Positions 1-8,364 of a DNA stretch of 13,526 bases are shown piece by piece (within the stretch, counting starts at the first letter, position 1; each line of letters opens with the position of its first letter). The position numbers and the translations under genes were made by a program. The notes under the pieces are model-generated. The model had not been told where the DNA came from and made no database searches. It saw only the letters and a list, made by a program, of their open reading frames with translations. Source of the stretch: CAZRZN01 sp964604565 (GTDB lineage: Bacteria; Pseudomonadota; Alphaproteobacteria; Rhodobacterales; Rhodobacteraceae); NCBI GenBank assembly GCA_964604565.1, contig CAZRZN010000104.1, forward strand, positions 1 to 13,526. The letters are read 5' to 3'.

Positions 1-46
1 AATCAGAGACCGAGGGTTTGTCTTTCGTCGTCTTTGGGTTCGCCAT
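1..46 (-). CDS. Start of a downstream gene, unknown product (5' fragment, cut by window edge)
   Basis: Only the first 15 codons are in the window; they read MANPKTTKDKPSVSD. The start is well supported: ATG at 46-44 follows an AGGAGG Shine-Dalgarno (57-52) with a 5-base spacer, and the first A of that sequence is the last base of the TGA stop of the preceding beta-helix gene. It therefore continues the operon with a 10-base gap. The visible residues are hydrophilic, rich in Lys, Thr and Ser, with no signal peptide, so the N-terminus looks cytoplasmic and possibly disordered. Its function cannot be read from this fragment. In eCIS clusters, genes after the fibre include the tape-measure, AAA+ ATPase, tail terminator and cargo genes, but nothing here chooses among them. 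Confidence 0.75.
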   Translation of the reverse strand, partial: MANPKTTKDKPSVSD

Positions 47-51
47 AGCAG

Positions 52-57
52 CCTCCT
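52..57 (-). promoter_or_regulatory. Shine-Dalgarno overlapping the stop of the upstream gene
   Basis: On the minus strand the sequence reads TGAGGAGG followed by CTGCT and ATG. The AGGAGG begins with the last base of the TGA stop of the beta-helix gene and is 5 bases from the next ATG. It fixes the start of the fragmentary gene at position 46 and suggests that terminating ribosomes are passed on to it. Confidence 0.75.
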
Positions 58-3000
58 CAGGAAGGGGTATTGGTTGTGGTGCCGGTGGTGGCATTGCCCT
101 GGTTCAGCGCGCTGACAAAGCCCTTGAGGTCTTCCATAAACTGGCTGGTGAACGCGGCCCTCGCAATATCGCAGGGCTGTTCGTCGCGCGGCTGATTGGC
201 ACCGCCCAGCAACAGCTCGATCATCTCGGTATTGCCCTCGTCATAGCGCAGCGCCTCGGGGCCGAAAGGCAGCAGGCAGTGGGTCGCCTGGTTGTCGGTG
301 GTGGTGTTCATCAAACCCAGCGTCAGCCCCGAGCAGAAGCAGTTCAGCAGACCTTCTTTCAGCCGGTTGTCGGCCACATGCACCGACCAGCCCAGCGCCA
401 GAAGGTTGATGCCCATCAGGTCGGTATCGAAGTCCAGCGAGATCTGGTTGGATTGCGCCATCACGCTGTCGAGCGAGGCAAGTGCCACGGCGGAAATGCC
501 GAACGAGCTTTCGCCATCCATCCCGTCCAGCCTGATCTGGTTGTCGTTCAGCTGCACGTCGCCGCCGACCCGCAGCCAGCCGGGCGCGTCAAAGCCCAGC
601 TCCATCTCGTCACCCAGCAGCATATCGCCCAGCCCTAGGTTTTGCAGGTAGATCTCGTTCGACACCCCAAGATTGCCAAGCGCCACCACGTCGCCGCCAA
701 GGATCGACAGCAGCAGGTGCGCATTGGTGGAGTTGGGCCGATCCGTCTGGGTGATGATGGTGTAAAGCGATTGCAACACCAGCCCCAGCAGCGACAGCCG
801 CCCGAACCTTCGCAGGTTGAACAGGCCCAGGATCCAGCCATTGGTGGCGCCCGATTGGGTGACCAGCCGGTTGTCGGTCACCTGCATCGGCCCCAGACCA
901 AAGCCGGTCAGCGCGCGGCCCTGCGGCGCACGGATCGAATTGCCATGCACTACCAGCGCGGTGGAACTGTCCGAGCGCAGGACGTCATCGACACCGGCGA
1001 AGTCACCGGCGCGCGGCGCGGGCCGGACCTGGGTGACCGCGACCCCGCCGCGCCAGCCGCCGGGACCGGCGCCGACGCCGTCGATCTCGTCCACGCGCAA
1101 CCCGTTGGCGGCGATGGTGTTCTCGACGATTTCCAGGTTCTCGGCAAACAGCGCGAATATGCCCATCGCGGGCAGGGTATGGCGCCGGGCATTGTCGCGG
1201 ATGGTGTTCTCGCGGATCTCGACCCGTGTCACATCTGCCAGCGCAATGCCGGCCCAAGCCGCGACCAATTGCATCTCGGGCGGGAAGGGCAGGTTTTCGC
1301 CCGACAGGCAGCCGGTGATCTCGTTGCGCAGGATCACCATGTCCTCGACGGTGATCAGGAACGGGTATTCGTCCAGGTTGAAGAACTGCGCCACGCCGAT
1401 GCCGTGCCCGCCCATGTTTCGGATGCGGTTGGCCTCGATCCGGATGTCATAAAGCGGCCCGTCCGGAATCGGCACCAGCGGCGGGTCATTGGGATTCTCC
1501 GGATCGCGGCCGGGCGGGATCGGATCGACCCCAAAGCAGTTGTCTTCCGACACCCGGAAGCCACGGACATAGGCAATGATCCCCCAGGCCAGCAGGAACA
1601 GCCGCGCCAGCGCCGCTTCGTTGCCCAGCGCGGTTTCCGGCACATAGATCAACGATCCTAGCATTATGCCGGTGCCATAGCCGCCTTCGATCAGGTTCTC
1701 GGTGACTTGGATGTCTTCTGACCCGCCGCCGATGCGCAGCCCGCCCATGACCGGCCCGCGTTTGCCATTGTCATCCGGCGCCGACAGGCTGCTGTGCGCC
1801 ACGCGCAGGCGCAGACCCTGCACGTGGATCGCCGGGCGGTGGATGTCTTCGGCAAGTGCTGCCGCGTCGACCGCGCCCGCGGCGTCCAATGCACAGTGGC
1901 GGATCGTGCCACCAGTGGTGGCGGCCATCCAGATGCCGCCGCGCTGGAAATGGGTGATAGCCAGGTGGTCCAATACGATATCGGTATTGCCGATGGGATC
2001 GGGCGTGTTGCCCGCCTGATCGGGACCGGGATGAAAGGCGCGCACCCCGACGCCAAGCTGCAAAGGCGCCTCGATCGCCATGTCCTTGAGCGTGATGTTG
2101 GTGCAACCCTCGATGGTGAAGATCGGTGTGTCGTCCGGAATCCCGTTCTCGGGGTCGGCAGGGCGCACCAGCGTGCGCGGCCCGCAGCCTTCGATCCGGA
2201 TATCGCCAAGCTGGCTTAGGGTGACGTGTTCGTCATATTCGCCGGGCAGCACAAGGATGCGTCCGCCCGTCGCGGGCAGCGCATCGACGGCGTCCTGAAT
2301 GCGGTCATAATCCCCGTGCGAGGCGCTGCCATCGCCCACCCGCAACGTCACGCAATCGTTCAACCGGGTCAGCGGGCGGAAACGGGTGCGGCAATCGGTG
2401 ATCTGCAATCCGCCCGCGCCATCCCAGTCCAGATGCGCAAGCGGGGCGTAAAACCGCGTGCGCGAAATGGGTTGTGTGCCGACATGCAGCTCCCACGGTG
2501 CCAAGTCGTCGGGCGCGTTGGGGCGCACGGCGATGCTCCAAGCGTCCCCGCGGCGCAGCACAGTACCACCATGTGTGACGGTCAGGCCGGTCAGGCCAAG
2601 CTCGACATCGACACCGATGGCCAGTTCCGGCGCAGATGTGCGGTCTTCGCCCCGGTCCCAGACGCGGACAAAGACAAACGGTTGCTGCGCGTCCTCTCCG
2701 AAACGGGTGGTTTGCAGATCGGCGCTGTCGGGCCGCGATTGCCACGCGTCGTTGAACCCGGGCGGCAGGGCGTCGGTCAGCGTCAGTTCTCCTGTCTCGG
2801 GGACATAGCCGGTGGTAGCAGTGGTGAAATGCGTGGCGTCGTCTTCTCCCGCCAGCTTTTCGCCGTTGAAATCGACCGCGCCCCAAGGCAGCACCTCGAT
2901 CACCTGTCCGACCGAGGGCCAATGCGCCTCGTCAAGCGGCTCGGTCAGCAATGTCAGGCCGGTACCAGCCGCATCCACCTGCGCCCGCATCAACCGTCCG

Positions 3001-3743
3001 CCATTCTCGAACCCCCAGCAGAAGGTGTTAGGCGAGGTCATCTGCACCCGGATCGCCCGATTTGCAGCGCCCAGGAACCCCTGCGCTATATCGGGCGAAC
3101 ACAGGTCCATGGCGCCGGAGGCATCGGTGAAGCCGACGCTCAGTTCGCCATCGCCACGCAGCCCGTGATCGTCGGGATCAAGCGTGCCGTCACCCGCCAG
3201 CTCCCACCGCCCGAGGGTCTCTGACCACAGGTCGTGGCAGGCGCCTTCGGCAAGATCGGTTTCAAGCCGCACGCGCGCCATCATTCGCAGATGCGCCACG
3301 GTGTCGGGGCCGCCAAGGCCGGGATCGGCACTGGCCTCCTGTTCGGTGGCCGAGACCGGCAGGGTGAACAACTCCAGCACCACCAGATCGTGCCGGGGCG
3401 CGTTCGGCAAGGGAAACTCAGGCCGGGTCAGCCAATCGGGCTGAAGCCGAAAGGTCGTATCGTCAAGCAGCGTCGCGCGATGGCCGCCGATCCAGTAATC
3501 CCCGGCCTCCAGCGTAAAATCTATGAACCCGTCATCCATCGCTGCCGCCGAGACGCGAAAGCCGTGGTTCGACGTGCCATGCGCGCCGATGATTCCGAGC
3601 CGGTCGGCGCGGGTTTCGTCAAAGGCGACGTCACCTATGGCGCTGATATCCTCGTCGGTGAGCACGCGGCCCACCTGACCCAGCACCTGTCGGCGGTGAT
3701 ACCGGGGATCGTGAGTTTTGCGGGACAGGTCGGTCGTGGCCAT
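57..3743 (-). CDS. DUF6519-like / right-handed beta-helix protein, candidate tail fibre or tailspike of the particle
   Basis: A 1228-residue protein. The opening segment (about residues 5-60, with DLSRKTHDPRYHRRQVLGQV and then GRVLTDEDISAIGD) resembles the DUF6519 pattern common at the front of large eCIS-associated proteins. Residues to about 460 are beta-rich and unassigned. From about 463 a pectate-lyase-like right-handed beta-helix begins (CVTLRVGDGS, then a GGRILVLPGEY turn), with coils ending in Asn-ladder motifs such as IRIEANRI, VEIRENTI, LEIVENTI, MQVTDNRL and VHVADNRL to about 1160. Hydrophobic insertions lie at about 712-728 and 983-997. The C-terminal tail is Thr/Asn/Gly-rich and probably disordered. 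No signal peptide is seen. The gene follows the tail-I gene by 11 bases, with GGGAGG 5 bases before the ATG. Its position matches fibre gene H of P2, so I infer a peripheral receptor-binding or surface-polymer-binding protein. Enzymatic lyase activity is possible, but I see no catalytic motif. A cargo role cannot be excluded. Confidence 0.8.
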   Translation of the reverse strand: MATTDLSRKTHDPRYHRRQVLGQVGRVLTDEDISAIGDVAFDETRADRLGIIGAHGTSNHGFRVSAAAMDDGFIDFTLEAGDYWIGGHRATLLDDTTFRLQPDWLTRPEFPLPNAPRHDLVVLELFTLPVSATEQEASADPGLGGPDTVAHLRMMARVRLETDLAEGACHDLWSETLGRWELAGDGTLDPDDHGLRGDGELSVGFTDASGAMDLCSPDIAQGFLGAANRAIRVQMTSPNTFCWGFENGGRLMRAQVDAAGTGLTLLTEPLDEAHWPSVGQVIEVLPWGAVDFNGEKLAGEDDATHFTTATTGYVPETGELTLTDALPPGFNDAWQSRPDSADLQTTRFGEDAQQPFVFVRVWDRGEDRTSAPELAIGVDVELGLTGLTVTHGGTVLRRGDAWSIAVRPNAPDDLAPWELHVGTQPISRTRFYAPLAHLDWDGAGGLQITDCRTRFRPLTRLNDCVTLRVGDGSASHGDYDRIQDAVDALPATGGRILVLPGEYDEHVTLSQLGDIRIEGCGPRTLVRPADPENGIPDDTPIFTIEGCTNITLKDMAIEAPLQLGVGVRAFHPGPDQAGNTPDPIGNTDIVLDHLAITHFQRGGIWMAATTGGTIRHCALDAAGAVDAAALAEDIHRPAIHVQGLRLRVAHSSLSAPDDNGKRGPVMGGLRIGGGSEDIQVTENLIEGGYGTGIMLGSLIYVPETALGNEAALARLFLLAWGIIAYVRGFRVSEDNCFGVDPIPPGRDPENPNDPPLVPIPDGPLYDIRIEANRIRNMGGHGIGVAQFFNLDEYPFLITVEDMVILRNEITGCLSGENLPFPPEMQLVAAWAGIALADVTRVEIRENTIRDNARRHTLPAMGIFALFAENLEIVENTIAANGLRVDEIDGVGAGPGGWRGGVAVTQVRPAPRAGDFAGVDDVLRSDSSTALVVHGNSIRAPQGRALTGFGLGPMQVTDNRLVTQSGATNGWILGLFNLRRFGRLSLLGLVLQSLYTIITQTDRPNSTNAHLLLSILGGDVVALGNLGVSNEIYLQNLGLGDMLLGDEMELGFDAPGWLRVGGDVQLNDNQIRLDGMDGESSFGISAVALASLDSVMAQSNQISLDFDTDLMGINLLALGWSVHVADNRLKEGLLNCFCSGLTLGLMNTTTDNQATHCLLPFGPEALRYDEGNTEMIELLLGGANQPRDEQPCDIARAAFTSQFMEDLKGFVSALNQGNATTGTTTNTPS

Positions 3744-3748
3744 TATGT

Positions 3749-3754
3749 CCTCCC
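3749..3754 (-). promoter_or_regulatory. Shine-Dalgarno of the beta-helix gene
   Basis: The minus strand reads TAAGGGAGGACATAATG: a GGGAGG core directly after the TAA stop of the tail-I gene, 5 bases before the ATG at 3743. It supports this start and gives the very long gene its own strong initiation site instead of the 4-base overlap used by the wedge genes upstream. Confidence 0.75.
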
Positions 3755-5956
3755 TTACGTTTCAAATTGATAAATGGGCAAAATTCCGAACGGAGCGTAT
3801 TCCGCCACCTTGGTCTTCAGTCCGGCAAGGCGCGCGGCGTCGTTGAGGCTGTGAAAGGCACCCATCTCGGCATCGCCTTCGCCGCGGGTGCGGATCGCGG
3901 CGGGGCCGTGGGCGCGCAGGCGGGCGAAGTCGGGATTGCCGAACCGGGTAGAGCGGAACAGCGTCGTGCCGGGCGCAATCGTGGCGCAACGGTATGGATG
4001 CGGCAGGCGCGCGCCGGGCGGCGCGGCCGAGAAGCGCGCGCAGCCGTTTTGCGTGTCGCGCGGGTCGACGGTGCCGGTGATCAGGCTGTTCGATACATCG
4101 ATCTGCCGCCCGCCCAGATTGCCCAGCACCGTGCTGCGGTCGAGCGTGATATTGGTGTCGCGCAGCGGCGCCAGCGCGTCGGGGTCCTGCACGATGCTGT
4201 CCGAAAGACGCAGGTCTTCGATCTGGCCGTTGATGCCTACCGCGACGCGATTGAGGATCGAGCGTTCGACAATCAATGTCTCGACCCGGCCCACCACCCG
4301 CAGTTCGACCCCGCCCAGCGTGGCGCTTGCCGGATCTTCGCTTAGCGCGCCGCCGGGATCGAGCGTCATGTTGGTCAGCCGCACCTCTTCCCAGTCCCCG
4401 ATCAGGCGCAGCAGGGCGCCACCGAGCGCGCCGATCCACAGCCCGTCCATCAGCAGCCGCGCGTTGCCGGCGGGATGGGCGCGCAGGCTCCAGTTGCCGG
4501 TCAGCTCGATATAGGGCCGGGCGCCGTCGGCGGCGTGCAGGTCCATATCCACGATGCCCGAGCGGTTGTTGGGCTGGCCATAGCTTGCGCTGTCGTCTAT
4601 GCGCAGCGCGCCGCTCTGTGACAAGGCGGCGGCATTGATCGCTGCACCATCTGAAACAATGGCGGCAGGCGCCGCGGGCAACACTCGGCCCCGCGCGAAA
4701 CCACCCGCGCCGATCTTGTCGGCATGGCCGGTGAAATGATCGCTGGTCAGCAGACCGCCCGGTGTGCCGGAGGGAAAGCGCAGCCGCCCGCGCTCGGGGT
4801 CGATGATCAGACCCGAGGTCATGCGCGGATCGGCCCAGTCGGCCAGCGATCCGGCGCGGGTGGTCTCGAACGCCATCGCCTGAGCACCGTCCATTTCGAC
4901 GGACACTGACCGGGGGATCAGTTGCCGTTTGCCACACTCCTCGACGATGGCGGTTTCGCGGATCACCGTCAACGCGCCACTGGCCAGGAACACGGCCGAG
5001 GATGGCCGCGTCAGCAGCGCAGTGCGCAGGGCCGAAACACCGTGCAAGCGGCGGCCAAATAGCGCCGTCAGCTCGTCGGTTTGCGCATCGGTCAGCCCGT
5101 GATCTTGCAGGGCAAGCTGGGTGGCCGGGGTCAGCTCAAAGACCTCTTCGCCCAGCAATCGGCAAGGGATCGGCGCGGGCACGTCCCAAGCCTGTGCCGG
5201 GCGCCAGCCGTCCCAATCAAGCTCGCTCCCGTCTGCGCCAGAGCGGCCCCGGACGGCAAGCAGCGGCACGTCGCGGCCCGAAGGATCGAAGGTATAGCAA
5301 TCGGCCTCAACCGGATGCGGGCGCGGGCGCACGGCGCGCAGCGGATAAGCGCGCAGGCGGTACAGGTGCAGCGTGACACGGTTGATGCCGAACCGGCCAC
5401 GGCGGCCCACTGGCGCGTTGATGTCGGTCAGGTGTTGCAGCGCATCGAAAGGGCCGCCCGCACGCGCCGTGACTAGAGGATCGCCCATCGGCGCCATCGC
5501 CGCCCATGCGCGGGCATCGCGCGGCGCGTCCAGCCCATGCGGCAGCCGCGCCAACCGGCGAAAGCCCTCGGCCACCACGCCCTCCCAACCGGCAATGTCG
5601 GAAATCAACTGCTCCAGGATCGCGGGCGTGCCCTTGCGCTTGCGGTAATAGATCGTCTTGGCCACGTCGATCCGCGCGCCCCGCGTGGCCGAGGCGGGCA
5701 GGACGCGGGTGGCAACCAGCGCGCCGATATAGGGCACCGCCCAATCGGCGCAAAGCTCGATCATCTGGTCATCCCACAGCCGGTCATGGCTGCGGCGCAG
5801 ATGGGCGGCCTGTTCGGCGATGATGTCGATCAGCGCGCGCAGGGCACCGGGATTTGCACCCTCGGCGTCGCCGTCGCGATAGGTCTGCGGCACCAGCGTC
5901 CACAGCTTTTCCGCCAGAACGCGGTCGAAGTCGTCGCGGGCGATGGGGCTGGTCAT
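3755..5956 (-). CDS. Phage tail protein I (gpI) family wedge protein with long beta-rich C-terminal extension
   Basis: Codes for 733 residues. The N-terminal part (about residues 15-130) has the tail-protein-I pattern: LWTLVPQTYRDGD, a helix with RRSHDRLWDDQMIELCADW, then VPYIGAL, and an IYYRKRKGTPAILEQL helix near 102-117, as in P2 gpI-type proteins that link the J wedge to the fibre. P2 gpI is only about 180 residues, so most of this protein is added. Residues about 480-630 are short beta strands with Asn/Asp/Ser turns (for example LTNMTLD, LIVERSILNR, VSNSLITGTV), like a beta-helix or stacked-strand domain. The last 65 residues (669-733) form a block with RFGNPDFARL, EMGAFHSLND and a VAEYAPFGIL end that I recognise from other eCIS tail-I proteins. 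The start at 5956 is chosen because its ATG overlaps the TGA of the J' gene (ATGA) and an AGGAGG lies 7 bases upstream; an in-frame ATG at 6019 lies inside the J' gene and lacks this support. Confidence 0.85.
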   Translation of the reverse strand: MTSPIARDDFDRVLAEKLWTLVPQTYRDGDAEGANPGALRALIDIIAEQAAHLRRSHDRLWDDQMIELCADWAVPYIGALVATRVLPASATRGARIDVAKTIYYRKRKGTPAILEQLISDIAGWEGVVAEGFRRLARLPHGLDAPRDARAWAAMAPMGDPLVTARAGGPFDALQHLTDINAPVGRRGRFGINRVTLHLYRLRAYPLRAVRPRPHPVEADCYTFDPSGRDVPLLAVRGRSGADGSELDWDGWRPAQAWDVPAPIPCRLLGEEVFELTPATQLALQDHGLTDAQTDELTALFGRRLHGVSALRTALLTRPSSAVFLASGALTVIRETAIVEECGKRQLIPRSVSVEMDGAQAMAFETTRAGSLADWADPRMTSGLIIDPERGRLRFPSGTPGGLLTSDHFTGHADKIGAGGFARGRVLPAAPAAIVSDGAAINAAALSQSGALRIDDSASYGQPNNRSGIVDMDLHAADGARPYIELTGNWSLRAHPAGNARLLMDGLWIGALGGALLRLIGDWEEVRLTNMTLDPGGALSEDPASATLGGVELRVVGRVETLIVERSILNRVAVGINGQIEDLRLSDSIVQDPDALAPLRDTNITLDRSTVLGNLGGRQIDVSNSLITGTVDPRDTQNGCARFSAAPPGARLPHPYRCATIAPGTTLFRSTRFGNPDFARLRAHGPAAIRTRGEGDAEMGAFHSLNDAARLAGLKTKVAEYAPFGILPIYQFET

Positions 5957-8364
5957 GCGCCTTCCTCCTCTCCGTTCAGGATCAGCGTGCCGCCCAGGTC
6001 CGGGTCGATGCTGAACCAATGCCCGACCGCGCAGGCCATGCCGTCTGCGGCCAGGTCGCTGCCGTCGGCCTGCACCGCATCAAGGCTGCGTACCCCCGGA
6101 ACGGCCAGGGCCTCAGCAACGACAGGACTGCGGAACAGGGCCATGCCGATGCGGGGATGGGCAAAGGCCAGGCGCGCGGTGGACGACAAGGTGAGCCGGG
6201 CGCGCAGGGCGGCCAGCACGACTTCGGGCCGGTGGGTCGCCTCAAAGACGACGCTCAGCGACAGGGCCAGCGGGATCGGCGTTGCGACCAGCACTTCGAT
6301 GGGGGTCGACGGATCGCTCATCGCGCGCAGCCGGGCCGACAGTTTGGGGGCAATGTCGGCGTCGCCCGCGTACCAAACCTGCGCCACAGGGCGTTGCTTG
6401 CGCTTGGACCAGGCCCAGGTCGCCTGAGCGCCGCTCACCCCGTCCTGCGTAAGCGCCGTCGCCTCGAAATCGGCCAGCGAAATCACCCGCCCCAGCAACA
6501 GGGCCGAGCGCGGCGCATTGGTGCGCAGCACGTCCTCGCTTTCGGGGTCCGAGCCGCCAAAGGCCTCGAACGGCTGGTGGATCGTGGTGACGGCGGGCGC
6601 GGGGGTAACCATCTGGGTGATCGAGCCCGCCTCGGGCCGCGCCGCGCCACCGCCGCTGCGGTAATCGGCGGTGATCACAGCGCCGGTGGTCGGTCGCGCC
6701 CCAAAAGTGCCGTCGCCAAAGGTGACCCAGGTGGCGTCTTCGTCATCCTCGGACAAGGTATAGACCAGAGCCTCGGGCGGTTGTGCATAAAGCGTTGGCA
6801 CCTCGGCCACTTCGATGCCATCGACGCGCAGGCTCAGCGTGCTGGCATAGCCCGCCTCGGAGGGCGCGGGCAGGTAGGTGAGCGGCTTCTTGAGCTTGAA
6901 GCTTTGGTTGGCAAGCTGCGCATCGCCGGTGCCCAAGATCTCGCCAAGCACGGTTTCACCGCGCGTCAGAAGCAGGGCATTGGCATGCGCCGTGACCGGC
7001 TGGGAAAGCTCCATCTGGGCCGCATCATCCCCAAGTGTCAGGGTCGCGTCGTCGGCGTCAATCGTGGCGCTGACCGCGCCGCCCTGTCCAAATGGATCGA
7101 CCAGCAGCGCGGTCATATCCTTGGGGGCGGCATCGCCGAACCGGCGGCGGAACCGCCAGCCGCGCTGGAACGGCAGCGCATCGCCGGGCGCGGCGGTAAA
7201 GGCATCGGGCGGCGGGCTGGCCAGCTCGGCGGCGGTGATCAGGCCAAAGCCGATTTTTAAATCCTGCGCCGCGCCGCCGATCGACAGGCTGCCGTCAAAG
7301 GTCAACTGTGTCGTCGGCACCTTGATCGACGGCGTGTCGATGGGAATGGTCAGGGCGTCGCCGTCCTCATCCTCGCCGCTGGCATCGGTTGTGGCAGCGG
7401 CGATCAGCGTCATCTGGATTTCCCGCGCCGTGTTCAACGCGGTCACGTCCAGCGATCCGTCCGCACCTTCGGCCACGATCACGTCGCCTGCCGCGGTCTG
7501 GGCATTGAGGCCGGACAGCACCGCCGCGCCCGTGGCCAGCACATCGGGGTTCTCGGCCAGGTCAGAGGCCGACCACAACCGCGTCTGCTGCGCCGGGCGG
7601 CGAAGGGTCAGCGCGTCCGGGGCCAGCGTTTGCGGGTCCATCGCAACGGGCGGATCGAAGCTGAGTTCGGTATAGCTGCCGTCATTGCCAAAGGTCTTGT
7701 CGCGCGTGGCCGACAGGCGCGTGGCGCGATGGGTGGCGCCATGGCTCAGAACGATCACGTCTCCGGGTTTGGCATTCAGGCTGCGCGGGCTGACCCACAG
7801 CCCGGTGATCTGAGTTGCACCGGCATCGAACCCCTGCGCTTCGGCAAGGCTTGTCGGGGCTGGCGGATCTATGTCGAACGTTCCCAGCGCGGGCCAGACC
7901 ATGTGATCGGCGCCGGTCTCGAAGATCTGCGGCGGCTCGTCGCCCACGGGACCCGAACGAAAGGCGGTGCCACCGGCTACGGTGCGCCGCCGGACACCTG
8001 CCAGGTCCACCGCGATCCAGGCCGAGGCGGCAGTCGCCGGTTTCGGACGATAGCCCAGCCGCCGGATCAGCCCGCGCAGCAGGGTCTGTGTGGGCGCGGT
8101 GCCGATATAGGCCTCTTCGGCGCGCACGGTGTCATAGAATGCCTGCACATCGGCCACCACGGCCCAGAAATCCAACAGCATGGCGCCCAGATCGCCCGGC
8201 GCCTGCCCGGACCAGTCGCGTAGCGCAAGGTGTTTGGCGCGCGCCGCCCACATCGCCTGACGGAAGTCGTCGAACCGCCCGATGGCGCGCGGCAACAGCC
8301 GCGTCAGTCCCGGCGGGATATCGGTGGGCGTGGGGTGAATGCGGGTGTCGCAGGTACAGCTCAT
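5953..8364 (-). CDS. Second baseplate J-like wedge protein (putative baseplate assembly protein, Afp12-like position)
   Basis: An 803-residue protein. The N-terminal half has an LLDFWAVVADVQAFYDTVRA helix followed by EEAYIGTAPT and RRLGYRP, the arrangement seen in eCIS and phage baseplate J proteins, where this helical part packs the wedge core. A central FGDGTFG motif at residues 549-555 is followed by YRSGGG and then a QPFEAFGGSDPESEDVLRTN segment leading to NAP and a DFEA element, the standard J-family layout. The N-terminus carries two cysteines (MSCTCDT). No transmembrane segment or signal peptide is seen. It starts within the ATGA overlap with the first J gene and ends in an ATGA overlap with the tail-I gene, so its output is probably coupled to both. 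Likely role: with the first J-like protein, a heteromeric counterpart of the T4 gp6 dimer in each wedge. The J family call is firm; the exact partner arrangement is inferred. Confidence 0.87.
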   Translation of the reverse strand: MSCTCDTRIHPTPTDIPPGLTRLLPRAIGRFDDFRQAMWAARAKHLALRDWSGQAPGDLGAMLLDFWAVVADVQAFYDTVRAEEAYIGTAPTQTLLRGLIRRLGYRPKPATAASAWIAVDLAGVRRRTVAGGTAFRSGPVGDEPPQIFETGADHMVWPALGTFDIDPPAPTSLAEAQGFDAGATQITGLWVSPRSLNAKPGDVIVLSHGATHRATRLSATRDKTFGNDGSYTELSFDPPVAMDPQTLAPDALTLRRPAQQTRLWSASDLAENPDVLATGAAVLSGLNAQTAAGDVIVAEGADGSLDVTALNTAREIQMTLIAAATTDASGEDEDGDALTIPIDTPSIKVPTTQLTFDGSLSIGGAAQDLKIGFGLITAAELASPPPDAFTAAPGDALPFQRGWRFRRRFGDAAPKDMTALLVDPFGQGGAVSATIDADDATLTLGDDAAQMELSQPVTAHANALLLTRGETVLGEILGTGDAQLANQSFKLKKPLTYLPAPSEAGYASTLSLRVDGIEVAEVPTLYAQPPEALVYTLSEDDEDATWVTFGDGTFGARPTTGAVITADYRSGGGAARPEAGSITQMVTPAPAVTTIHQPFEAFGGSDPESEDVLRTNAPRSALLLGRVISLADFEATALTQDGVSGAQATWAWSKRKQRPVAQVWYAGDADIAPKLSARLRAMSDPSTPIEVLVATPIPLALSLSVVFEATHRPEVVLAALRARLTLSSTARLAFAHPRIGMALFRSPVVAEALAVPGVRSLDAVQADGSDLAADGMACAVGHWFSIDPDLGGTLILNGEEEGA
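5964..5969 (-). promoter_or_regulatory. Shine-Dalgarno deciding the tail-I start
   Basis: AGGAGG on the minus strand lies inside the 3' end of the J' gene, 7 bases before the ATG at 5956. It favours 5956 over the upstream in-frame ATG at 6019 as the start of the tail-protein-I homologue. Confidence 0.7.

Noticed and set aside
642..1661. 339-codon plus-strand open frame opposite the beta-helix gene
   Set aside because: The opposite strand holds Asn-ladder beta-helix coils in a continuous 1228-residue frame; the plus-strand product is Arg/Gln/His-rich with no recognisable domain.
463..2355. Calling the beta-helix protein a pectate or polysaccharide lyase
   Set aside because: The fold pattern is shared by many non-enzymatic tailspikes; I could not see a catalytic motif, so only the fold is claimed.
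5957..6019. Alternative start of the tail-I homologue at 6019
   Set aside because: The added 21 residues overlap the J' gene, have no family resemblance, and the 5956 ATG has a better ribosome binding site and a 4-base overlap.
5854..7260. 468-codon plus-strand open frame
   Set aside because: It is antisense to the J' gene, its translation is low-complexity Arg/Gly/Ala/His/Gln-rich and matches no family I recognise, as expected from GC-biased codon positions.
7250..7262. AT-rich run (gatttttaaat) as a possible regulatory site or terminator
   Set aside because: It is a short stretch inside the J' coding frame (codons for Asp-Leu-Lys-Ile) without an adjacent inverted repeat.
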